Source: PKWO01 sp036384915 (GTDB taxonomy: Bacteria; Pseudomonadota; Gammaproteobacteria; Burkholderiales; Burkholderiaceae_D). Taken from it: DNA of 31,502 nt. Under the pieces are notes generated by a model, which saw only the letters and a program-made list of their open reading frames with translations, made no database searches and was not told where the DNA came from. The position numbers and the translations under genes were made by a program. Location of the stretch: positions 1-31,502 of the forward strand of contig DASVLJ010000018.1 of NCBI GenBank assembly GCA_036384915.1, read 5' to 3'. Shown in pieces: positions 24,800 to 31,502 of this stretch. The stretch's first letter is position 1; every line of letters starts with the position of its first letter.

Positions 24800-24815
24800 G
24801 CCAGGAAAACCTGGC
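24800..24815. repeat. Small hairpin before fucP
   Basis: GCCAGG, loop AAAA and CCTGGC form a 6-bp perfect hairpin in the 98-base gap between the hydrolase and the transporter gene. There is no T-run. It may set relative expression of the two parts of the operon. Confidence 0.4.
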
Positions 24816-24832
24816 ACGGAGACTTTGCAGAC

Positions 24833-26143
24833 ATGACGGAACCTTCAACGCGGCATACTTACCGGTTCGCCTTCGTGATGATCACCTCGCTGTTTTTCCT
24901 GTGGGGCTTCGTCCATAACCTCGATCCGATTCTGATCCCCCATCTGCGGCGCTCGTTCAGCCTCTCGGTGTTGCAGTCGTCCCTGGTGGATTCGGCCGTG
25001 TTCATCGCCTACTTCGTGATGGCGCTGCCGGCCGGCATCCTGATTCGCAGGATGGGCTACAAGAAAGCGATCCTGTGCGGCCTGCTGCTGTTTGCCACGG
25101 GCTCGCTGCTGTTCGTTCCCGCGGCGAATACCCAGCAGTACGCCCTGTTCCTGGCGGCGCTGTTCGTCATCGCCTGCGGCTTGACGATCCTGGAGACTGC
25201 GGCCAATCCCTACGCGGCCTTGCTGGGCAAGCCGGAAAAGGCGACGCAGCGGATCAACCTGGCCCAGTCGTTCAACGGACTGGCGGCAACCTTGGCACCT
25301 ATCGTCGGCGCGCGGGCCATCCTCTTGCAAGGGGCCAGCGACCAGCAACTGGCCGCCATGTCCGCCGGCGCACGCGAAGCGGCGCTTGCAGCCGAAGCGG
25401 CCAGTGTGAAGGGCCCATACATGCTGCTCGGGCTGCTCATCGTGGCGATTGCGGTCATATTCTATTTCCTCAAGCTTCCGGAGGTCGCGGGCGCTGGCAG
25501 GCCGGGAGAGATGGTTGCCGGCGGTTCTATCGGACAGGCGCTGAAGGTTCCAGCCATCCGGCGCGCAGTTACCGCACAGTTTTTCTATGTCGGCGCGCAA
25601 GTCTGCGTGTTCAGCTTCTTCATCCTGTTCGCCACCAAGGCGGCTGGCGTGTCGCGGGTGGCCGCGGCGGATTACCTGGGCTGGGGTTGCGGGATGGCGT
25701 TCATGGTCGGCCGCTTCGCCGGCACCTGGCTGATGCGGTTCGTGGCGCCGGCCCGGCTACTGTTGGCATATGCCTTGGCGTGCGCCGTGCTGGCGGCGGC
25801 GGCGATGCTCACGCAGGGCGTCACCAGCATCGCGGCCGTGATCGGCATCGCGTTCTTTATGTCGATCATGTTCCCGACCATTTTCTCGCTGGGTATACAT
25901 GGCGTCGGCCCCCACACGGAAATGGGCAGCAGCCTGATCATCATGGCTATCGTCGGCGGCGCCTTGCTGCCGCCCCTGTTCGGCCTTATCAGCGATGTAA
26001 CGCACAACGTGCAACTGGGGTATGCGGTACCATTGCTGTGTTTCCTCTACATTGCGTGGTTTGCGCGCGTGGCGCTGCAAGACAGCCGCGCTGCCGACAA
26101 AGCCGCGCTTCTCAACGGAACTTCGGAAGCATGTTTGAACTGA
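24833..26143 (+). CDS. fucP: FucP-type L-fucose:H+ symporter
   Basis: 436 aa with 12 predicted membrane segments, of the FucP/NagP branch of the major facilitator superfamily. Shared features with E. coli FucP are the FFLWGF start, GLTILETAANPY with Glu121 (E. coli Glu135), RINLAQSFNGL, AQFFYVGAQ and PTIFSLGI. In the first helix E. coli has NNLND with the proton-linked Asp46; here the segment is HNLDPILIPHL, so Asp31 stands one position earlier and Pro takes the Asp46 place. The operon context makes L-fucose the likely substrate, with L-galactose or other hexoses possible. Confidence 0.9.
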   Translation: MTEPSTRHTYRFAFVMITSLFFLWGFVHNLDPILIPHLRRSFSLSVLQSSLVDSAVFIAYFVMALPAGILIRRMGYKKAILCGLLLFATGSLLFVPAANTQQYALFLAALFVIACGLTILETAANPYAALLGKPEKATQRINLAQSFNGLAATLAPIVGARAILLQGASDQQLAAMSAGAREAALAAEAASVKGPYMLLGLLIVAIAVIFYFLKLPEVAGAGRPGEMVAGGSIGQALKVPAIRRAVTAQFFYVGAQVCVFSFFILFATKAAGVSRVAAADYLGWGCGMAFMVGRFAGTWLMRFVAPARLLLAYALACAVLAAAAMLTQGVTSIAAVIGIAFFMSIMFPTIFSLGIHGVGPHTEMGSSLIIMAIVGGALLPPLFGLISDVTHNVQLGYAVPLLCFLYIAWFARVALQDSRAADKAALLNGTSEACLN

Positions 26144-26187
26144 ATGACAAAAAAGCCGTGATCACAGGCGATGGCGGCGGCCCATGA
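26131..26187 (+). pseudogene. Fossil N-terminus of an SDR gene
   Basis: An ATG inside the 3' end of fucP, in another frame, opens an 18-codon frame reading MFELNDKKAVITGDGGGP. This is the typical first beta strand and the start of the glycine-rich loop of a short-chain dehydrogenase (compare V/ITGGGxGIG). It then runs straight into the start of lldD, where its TGA overlaps the lldD ATG. The simplest reading is that a complete SDR gene once stood here and was removed by an in-operon deletion, leaving only its head. The residue may now serve translational coupling to lldD. Confidence 0.7.
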
Positions 26188-27329
26188 TCATCTCTTCCGC
26201 GACCGACTACCGCGAAGCGGCGCGGCGTAAACTGCCGCCTTTCCTGTTCCATTATCTTGACGGCGGGGCCGGCACGGAAGTGACTCTGCGTGCCAACGTC
26301 GACGACTTGCAGGAGGTGGCGCTGCGCCAGCGCGTGCTCAAGGGATCGGAACAACTGGACCTGTCCACCGAGTGGTTCGGGGTGAAGCAAGATCTGCCGC
26401 TGGCGCTTGCACCGATCGGACTGGCCGGCATGTTTGCGCGCCGAGGGGAAGTCCAGGCGGCGGCCGTGGCGGCGGAGCGCAACATTCCCTTCATCCAGTC
26501 GACCGTGTCGGTATGCCCCCTTAAAGAGGTGGCGGCGCAGTCGTCGCGACCGATCTGGTGCCAGCTGTACGTGCTCAAGGACCGCGGCTTCATGCGCGAC
26601 TACCTGCAGCGGGCGCGAGCATTGGGCATCACGACGCTGGTGTTTACGGTCGATATGCCGGTACCGGGCGCGCGCTACCGCGACGCCCATTCCGGCATGA
26701 GCGGCCGCAACGGGCCCTTGCGTCGAGTGCTGCAGGCGATGACGCATCCGCGCTGGGCCCTGGAAGTCGGCCTGCTCGGCAGGCCGCACGACCTGGGAAA
26801 TATCTCCGCTTACCGCGGCAGCCCGGCAGGCCTGGCCGACTACATCGGCTGGCTGGCTGTCAATTTCGATCCGGGCATCAATTGGCACGACCTGCAATGG
26901 ATTCGCGATGAATGGCAGGGGCCGATGGTCATCAAAGGCATTCTCGACGCGGACGATGCGCGCGAGGCCAAATCCTTCGGCGCCGATGGCATCGTCGTCT
27001 CGAACCATGGCGGGCGTCAACTGGATGGTGCGCTATCGACCGCGAAGGCACTGCCGTCGATCGCGGCGGCGGTCAAGGGCGACCTGACTATCTTCGCCGA
27101 TTCCGGCGTGCGCACCGGCACAGACGTGTTGCGCCTGCTGGCCTTGGGGGCGGACGGCGTGCTGATCGGCCGCGCTTACATGTACGCGCTGGCCGCCGGC
27201 GGCGCGGTCGGTGTGCGCAACCTCCTATCGATCCTGGAGAAGGACATGCGGACCGGCATGGTGCTCACGGGCGTCAAGGCCGTGCGCGAGATATGCGCAG
27301 ACCAACTGGCCCTCTCGACCGGCACTTGA
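26184..27329 (+). CDS. lldD: L-lactate dehydrogenase, FMN-dependent
   Basis: 381 aa, highly similar to E. coli LldD along its length: MIISSATDYREAARRKLPPF, ALAPIGLAGMFARRGE, VDMPVPGARYRDAHSG, PHDLGNISAYRG, and the catalytic His275 in SNHGGRQLDG at the expected number. The N-terminus and the FMN-binding barrel are complete. The enzyme oxidises L-lactate to pyruvate and passes electrons to the respiratory quinone pool. Being last in the fucose operon, it finishes the pathway by turning the second C3 product, L-lactate, into pyruvate. Its start overlaps the stop of an SDR remnant. Confidence 0.95.
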   Translation: MIISSATDYREAARRKLPPFLFHYLDGGAGTEVTLRANVDDLQEVALRQRVLKGSEQLDLSTEWFGVKQDLPLALAPIGLAGMFARRGEVQAAAVAAERNIPFIQSTVSVCPLKEVAAQSSRPIWCQLYVLKDRGFMRDYLQRARALGITTLVFTVDMPVPGARYRDAHSGMSGRNGPLRRVLQAMTHPRWALEVGLLGRPHDLGNISAYRGSPAGLADYIGWLAVNFDPGINWHDLQWIRDEWQGPMVIKGILDADDAREAKSFGADGIVVSNHGGRQLDGALSTAKALPSIAAAVKGDLTIFADSGVRTGTDVLRLLALGADGVLIGRAYMYALAAGGAVGVRNLLSILEKDMRTGMVLTGVKAVREICADQLALSTGT

Positions 27330-27332
27330 TTT

Positions 27333-27568
27333 AGAGGCTGTTGCGAAATTACCGTGGCGTTGTTGCCACTCCTCGTCGTACTACTCGTACTGTCTTCGTC
27401 GCGGCGCCTAGCCCGAATATTTCGCGTCGGCACTCGCGTAGGCCGGCGGTTCAAATTGGATCCGCCTGCCGCAAGCTGCGAACCCAGGCAGGATGTGGCT
27501 TGCGGTCAAATTTCGGGCCGGTCCGGTGAAATATTCGGGCTAGCCACACTAATTTCGTAACAGCCTCT
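27333..27568. repeat. 236-bp palindromic MITE-like element, copy C
   Basis: Outer ends AGAGGCTGTTGCGAAATTA (27333-27351) and the inverse of AGAGGCTGTTACGAAATTA (27550-27568) match at 18 of 19 positions. Inside lies a perfect 16-bp inverted repeat, CTAGCCCGAATATTTC at 27408-27423 and its inverse at 27528-27543, and still further inside CCGCAAGC/GCTTGCGG. The whole can fold into one long, branched hairpin. The left part shares GGCGTTGTTG and GTACTGTCT with copies A and B. It begins four bases after lldD, so it probably also stops transcription of the operon. No open frame of note is inside. Confidence 0.8.
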
Positions 27569-27725
27569 TATCTTTTTCACTCCAAGCGCACGACTTGATG
27601 GCTGTTATTTCATGGGCGCAACCTGATCGCCGCTCTCATGCCGGTTGTGCTTGCTTTCCTATGTGTCAACGCTGGAAAATCGTGCCAGGAATACAATGTG
27701 CGCGAAAACCATCAAGGAAGGCACC

Positions 27726-29786
27726 ATGGCATTGGATCAAGCGACCAACCCCGAACCCAACGAGATTTCCTCTTTGTTCTCGGCTGCGCAGCCGGATAGT
27801 GCGGCGAATATCGTGCTCGAGATTCTCGATCAGTACGCGATCGCTCTCGATACGCAAAACTATCCGGCGAACCTTTATGCGGAATCGATCCTGTACATGT
27901 TGTATTGGTTCCATCGCTTGCGCGACCCCATGCGCAGGAGCGGCATGGAAAGCTGTGTCGCAAAATACCTGAACGTGGACCGTCAAGCTCCGGTAGTTGG
28001 CGCCTTGTCGTCCGACCGGCGGCTCAAGGCCTTGGCAAAGCAGCGCATTGATCAGGGCGTCATGATACGCAAGACCGTCGACGTCCTGGTGATGCGCGAC
28101 GGACCGTCGGGACGGGAATTCCTGGTCCTGGAGCGATCCGTTTTTCCCGAAGGACCGGCCTTGCCGGGAGGACTGGTTCGCGAGGACGATGAGCAAAACG
28201 AATTCGGCATACCGGGCGACATTTATGCCGCGCTGCGCGTAACCGGCAGCAAGGTGCTTGGATCGGCGGTGCCGGAATTCGGCATTTCGGAATGGAATGC
28301 GCGCAAATACTATTTCGTCCGCAGCGAAGCGGGGAAAGAGGCGCGAATCTACATGGACCGGACCATTGCCCACAGATACCGGGATCACCTCAAAGATATC
28401 ACCATGCCTTCGGACCCGCGCCATATCGTCGACACCGTCGGGTTCCTGTTGGAGATTCTCGACTCCGACGGCATCGACGGCAGGTGGGTGCCGGAAACCG
28501 TAGTGGTTACGCCGAACGCGAAAGAAGGTGCTTTTGCCTTCGGACATCACAAGCAGATCGTCGCTGCGCTGATAGCGAAAAACTTCACGACAACCCATGG
28601 AGTTTCCCATCACGAGTGGATACGGGAAATGGTAAATAACCCGCTGGATACGTATCGCGAGATCCGTGCCCGGTTCAAATCGAATCACGACAACCCGGAT
28701 ACGCCGATTCTGGAATTGTTGCCCGTGGTCGAACATTTCCGCAGCCGGATGGCAACCCCGGCGATGGACGAAAAATGCCGCAGCCATGCGGCGCTCGCGG
28801 CGATGCGCGACCAGTTGCTGCACAAGCTGCATCACGTAACGATGCAGAACGGCCCGATGTGCCGATATGCACCGACCTTGCGCGTCCTGTTCGAAGCCGT
28901 AGGCTTCTTCGATGTGGCGTGCCGCACCGAGAAGGATTTGAGCACGCATTTCCAAAAGAAATACTGGTACCGCTATGAAGAGTTGATGCGCCGGATTCCC
29001 GACGCGCTCCTGATTCCGACTTTCGATAATATTTCCGCGACGGATCTATTGAAGGTACGCGGCACGCCGCTCTATTTCATCGGGGTGTCGACCGAGCCGG
29101 TATATGTCGACGAATTCTGGCAATCGCCGCTCGAGTTCCTGATACATGATTTGAATCACGCCTGGAAGATGCTGGACATGGACGACAGGTTCCTGCGACA
29201 GCGGCCGGGACTAAGCCGGTTTGAGCTCATGGAGGCGTCCAACCGCTTCATTCGCGAGTACATCCCGCGCATCGCCATCCGGAAGACGGATGCAGAGGGG
29301 GAAAAAGAAATGAAGAAGCTCAAGAAAATCCTCTTGTTTGAAGTCGGCCACGAAGACGGCAGACCGCTGCTACCGGACGTCGTCGCCGCGACCTTGCTGG
29401 AAGAAGAGGGGTATGAATTCCCGGACAACGTCGTGCGCTACGACGAGGGCGGGAATCAGGCCTACCTGGAAAAACGCACCATTCACGGCATTACGGCACT
29501 TTCCTATGTCAGGCATAAATTGCAGCATGGTTTCTTCGATCAGACCGACGCGCAAAACATCCAGATCGTGTCGCCGAAATACCGTTCGGTGGAATGGATA
29601 GTCAGGGCTGCGGAAGAACTGCTTTCGGAAATGCAGGCCATCATCCCGTCGGCGGTTCATGCGGAAGGATTGACTGCCTACTTGACCCGCCAAGCCTGTT
29701 CCCGAGGCCCGACGATTCTTCATGCGCCGGAAAACCTCGATCCGGTCATCGACGCATATGGGGATGGAACAATTATCGAGGTGTGA
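27726..29786 (+). CDS. Unrecognised 686-aa protein with a Nudix-like region
   Basis: The ATG at 27726 follows AAGGAAGG and is preferred; an ATG at 27696 after CCAGGA is a real alternative (696 aa). I do not know the family. Residues about 115-255 have a Nudix-like look (VDVLVMRD, EFLVLERSVF, ALPGGLVREDDEQ) but lack the usual REUxEE metal box. The middle and C-terminal parts (about 300-686) are alpha-rich and contain a possible metal-binding HDxxH motif, His474-Asp475 and His478 in FLIHDLNHAWKML. No signal peptide or membrane segment. The gene stands alone between a repeat element and a convergent protease gene, and is not linked in sense to the sugar genes. Confidence 0.75.
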   Translation: MALDQATNPEPNEISSLFSAAQPDSAANIVLEILDQYAIALDTQNYPANLYAESILYMLYWFHRLRDPMRRSGMESCVAKYLNVDRQAPVVGALSSDRRLKALAKQRIDQGVMIRKTVDVLVMRDGPSGREFLVLERSVFPEGPALPGGLVREDDEQNEFGIPGDIYAALRVTGSKVLGSAVPEFGISEWNARKYYFVRSEAGKEARIYMDRTIAHRYRDHLKDITMPSDPRHIVDTVGFLLEILDSDGIDGRWVPETVVVTPNAKEGAFAFGHHKQIVAALIAKNFTTTHGVSHHEWIREMVNNPLDTYREIRARFKSNHDNPDTPILELLPVVEHFRSRMATPAMDEKCRSHAALAAMRDQLLHKLHHVTMQNGPMCRYAPTLRVLFEAVGFFDVACRTEKDLSTHFQKKYWYRYEELMRRIPDALLIPTFDNISATDLLKVRGTPLYFIGVSTEPVYVDEFWQSPLEFLIHDLNHAWKMLDMDDRFLRQRPGLSRFELMEASNRFIREYIPRIAIRKTDAEGEKEMKKLKKILLFEVGHEDGRPLLPDVVAATLLEEEGYEFPDNVVRYDEGGNQAYLEKRTIHGITALSYVRHKLQHGFFDQTDAQNIQIVSPKYRSVEWIVRAAEELLSEMQAIIPSAVHAEGLTAYLTRQACSRGPTILHAPENLDPVIDAYGDGTIIEV

Positions 29787-29962
29787 TTTCTTTCAGCATA
29801 CCTGGCGCCGCAGGATAAGTTGGGTTGCCTTTTCCACGCCGCGGATTCAACGCGGACATATTCCAGGGCCCGCAAATCCAACTCCTTGAACAGCGATTCT
29901 CCGCGGCCGAGCAAGAAGATACCGCCGTATGCCAATTGCATGGCGATCCGACTCGATCAATT

Positions 29963-31099
29963 TCAACTTTGCGGTGCAATCGCGGCCGATGCGTTGACGG
30001 CACCGGCGAAGACACGGCCGCCGACATAGGAAAAATACATCTTCCTCTGGCTCATCGCCAGCAGAACACGATGCGCTTGCAGGAAATCGTCGCCAAGGAT
30101 CATATCCGGCGGCTCGTACTTGGATGCTGGGCTCGCCTGTACTGCCGGAATCCAAGATCCCGATTGCAACAGACTGTAGTAATCAAAACCCAATTCCGGA
30201 AAATTGGGCGTCCAGCCCCACAGGTCGGCAATCGCAATCGTGGGATGTTCGATAATTTCGTCGCCGATGGCGAAACGCTGCAGCGAAACCTGCCATTGCT
30301 TCCCTTGGCGATGCACGGAACCGTCGCTCCTTACCTGGACGATCTCCCCTGCCTTCGGATCGAGGCCAATGCGCTTGGCTGCATTCAAATCGAGAATCGA
30401 ATTCGGACTGCCGCTGTCGATCATTGCCGTCATTTCGTGCCCATTCACAAGTACCGTCAGGATCTGGCGTGGATCGTCGCCGGCCAGATCGGAAAGCGGA
30501 ATGGCTGAAGCATTGGCGTTCCAGTAGCCCAAGAAGGAATCATCACAGCCCTCGGGTACGAAGAATTTGATTTCGCGATTGGCGAACGACAATTCGATAT
30601 CTCTTCGATAGATATTAAGCAACGTATCCGCACCGACGACGAGACCGCTCGAGGCAGGTATCTGAGTCACTTCGATGACCGGTTTGCGACGGCGATACCT
30701 GCCAAGCCCGAGGTGATCGATATGTGCTGCATAAATCTGCATTTCCTTGCCGTTTACGTCCGTCTCGGTGAATGGCGTATGGTGCAGATTCAAACGCATT
30801 TTCTCAGCCAGTTGCATGCCAAGCTTGGTGAATTGAGAGCCTGTGTCGACTACCATTGAGAATGTTTTGCCGTCCAGTTCGCCCGCGACCGTGGGCAGGC
30901 CGCCTTCCATCGTAACCGGCAGCCTATCGACGTTGGTATAGGTACAATGAGGCCCGCCAGGTATTGCACTCGCATCCACCTCTACACGGGCCGAAGGGGT
31001 GTCGCTACTTACGAGAGGCTGAGTCCACGCTGTGCCGCAGAGTCCTAGAAATGCGGCCATTGCAGCAGCTTGTACGGACTTGTCATGCAATCCTTTCAC
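29963..31099 (-). CDS. Secreted retropepsin-like aspartic protease
   Basis: GTG at 31099 follows AAGGGAGAAAAAGAC and gives 378 aa. A signal peptide is visible (AAAMAAFLGLCGTAWTQP, cleavage near residue 27). Two retropepsin-type lobes follow, each with an aspartate loop: Asp85 in VDTGSQF and Asp228 in IDSGSPNS. Each is followed by a hydrophobic Gly segment (VVGADTL and MILGDDFL) as in pepsin-like folds with tandem lobes. It should be a periplasmic or secreted aspartic peptidase, or a binding protein of that fold. The substrate is unknown. It converges on the 686-aa gene, 176 bases away, with no clear terminator seen between. Confidence 0.8.
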   Translation of the reverse strand: MKGLHDKSVQAAAMAAFLGLCGTAWTQPLVSSDTPSARVEVDASAIPGGPHCTYTNVDRLPVTMEGGLPTVAGELDGKTFSMVVDTGSQFTKLGMQLAEKMRLNLHHTPFTETDVNGKEMQIYAAHIDHLGLGRYRRRKPVIEVTQIPASSGLVVGADTLLNIYRRDIELSFANREIKFFVPEGCDDSFLGYWNANASAIPLSDLAGDDPRQILTVLVNGHEMTAMIDSGSPNSILDLNAAKRIGLDPKAGEIVQVRSDGSVHRQGKQWQVSLQRFAIGDEIIEHPTIAIADLWGWTPNFPELGFDYYSLLQSGSWIPAVQASPASKYEPPDMILGDDFLQAHRVLLAMSQRKMYFSYVGGRVFAGAVNASAAIAPQS

Positions 31100-31288
31100 G
31101 TCTTTTTCTCCCTTTTATGAGCCTTGGTCGGTGTCAATGCTTGCCACAGCATTGGTCACACGATAAATAATCATGACATATGGAGAAGTCCATTACATTA
31201 AACATTTTTAACATCCTATGACCAATAGAAGGGCGCCTCTTTGCGGACAAGGCTTTGCAATAGGAATCCACCACGACGAATAGGTTAA

Positions 31289-31363
31289 GAACCGGTTTCA
31301 AAAAGCCCATGGCGTTGTTGTCGCACCTTGCCGTACGGTCGTACTGTCTGCGGCGCTCCGCCT
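31289..31363. repeat. MITE-like repeat, copy B, truncated on the right
   Basis: From GAACCGGTTTCAAAAAG onward this stretch matches copy A at 62 of 70 positions by eye (31289-31358). It then continues as CCGCCTAG, as in copy C, and stops. The expected closing inverted repeat is missing within the window. The break coincides with the possible end of an insertion element that starts at CTAG. Confidence 0.7.
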
Positions 31364-31502
31364 AGGGAAGCGCTGAATAAATCGAGTTACGCAACGTGAC
31401 GGTCATTTGCGGCGCCAGTCTCGTTAAATTTTTCTCGCGCAGCTGATTTTTTCGACTTGGCGAGACGAAACCAGGGCATTTCGCGGTGTTTTCCCGCCAT
31501 CT
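31364..31502. mobile_element. Possible end of an insertion element (partial)
   Basis: Directly after the CCTAG of repeat copy B comes GGAAGCGCTGAATAAATC, which looks like an insertion-sequence terminal repeat, and CTAG is a common target of IS5-type elements. The rest of the window, about 120 bases, contains minus-strand frames that are open at the window edge; one reads MAGKHREMPWFRLAKSKKSA and ends at 31387. I do not recognise a transposase for certain. The second end lies outside the window. Confidence 0.35.

Noticed and set aside
27666..28955. 429-codon minus-strand frame opposite the 686-aa gene
   Set aside because: The plus frame is longer, has a strong ribosome-binding site and balanced composition; the minus frame is Arg/His-rich as expected of a shadow.
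1..31502. Search by eye for CRISPR arrays, tRNA, rRNA and phage attachment sites
   Set aside because: No regularly spaced direct repeats, no cloverleaf with conserved TTC arms and no rRNA-like stretch were seen.

Overview
The window looks like a chromosomal piece of a high-GC betaproteobacterium, most likely Burkholderiales and probably Oxalobacteraceae (Massilia, Duganella or Herbaspirillum type). This is inferred from the E. coli-like but divergent LldD, the Caulobacter/Xanthomonas-type TonB-dependent receptor next to tryptophan-halogenase-like genes, the fucose gene set and the intergenic repeats. No rRNA, tRNA, CRISPR array or phage gene was seen.

Left part (1-11.6 kb, all plus strand): a predicted lipoprotein with an alginate-lyase-like domain, an FN3 domain and a LamG domain; a first flavin-dependent halogenase; a large TonB-dependent receptor; a secreted beta-galactosidase of the Cellvibrio Bgl35A type (GH35, DUF5597); and a second halogenase. 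Halogenases thus bracket the receptor and glycosidase. Centre (11.7-18.9 kb): a secreted GH31 alpha-xylosidase-like enzyme (minus), a membrane-anchored AraC-type regulator (plus), a XylR-like regulator (plus) and a vSGLT-like sodium/sugar symporter (minus), the last two convergent on a strong hairpin.

Right-centre (19.36-27.33 kb): a compact plus-strand operon that encodes a complete non-phosphorylating L-fucose route. It holds a split UxaA-type dehydratase (proposed L-fuconate dehydratase), an aldo/keto reductase (L-fucose dehydrogenase), a COG3618 lactonase, a mutarotase, an SDR (2-keto-3-deoxy-L-fuconate dehydrogenase), an FAH-family hydrolase giving pyruvate and L-lactate, a FucP-type symporter and LldD, which oxidises the L-lactate. 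Between fucP and lldD lies an 18-codon fossil of another SDR gene. Right end (27.3-31.5 kb): a 236-bp palindromic repeat, an unrecognised 686-aa protein with a Nudix-like region, a secreted retropepsin-like aspartic protease, and a second repeat copy that seems interrupted by the end of an insertion element.

Taken together, alpha-xylosidase, beta-galactosidase, TonB receptor, a galactose/xylose-type symporter, a XylR-like regulator and an L-fucose operon fit the use of fucogalactoxyloglucan side chains. No endo-xyloglucanase or fucosidase is in the window, so this is an inference. The most unusual points are the paired, apparently catalytically complete halogenases, the deleted SDR, the dispersed MITE-like repeats and the unknown 686-aa protein.
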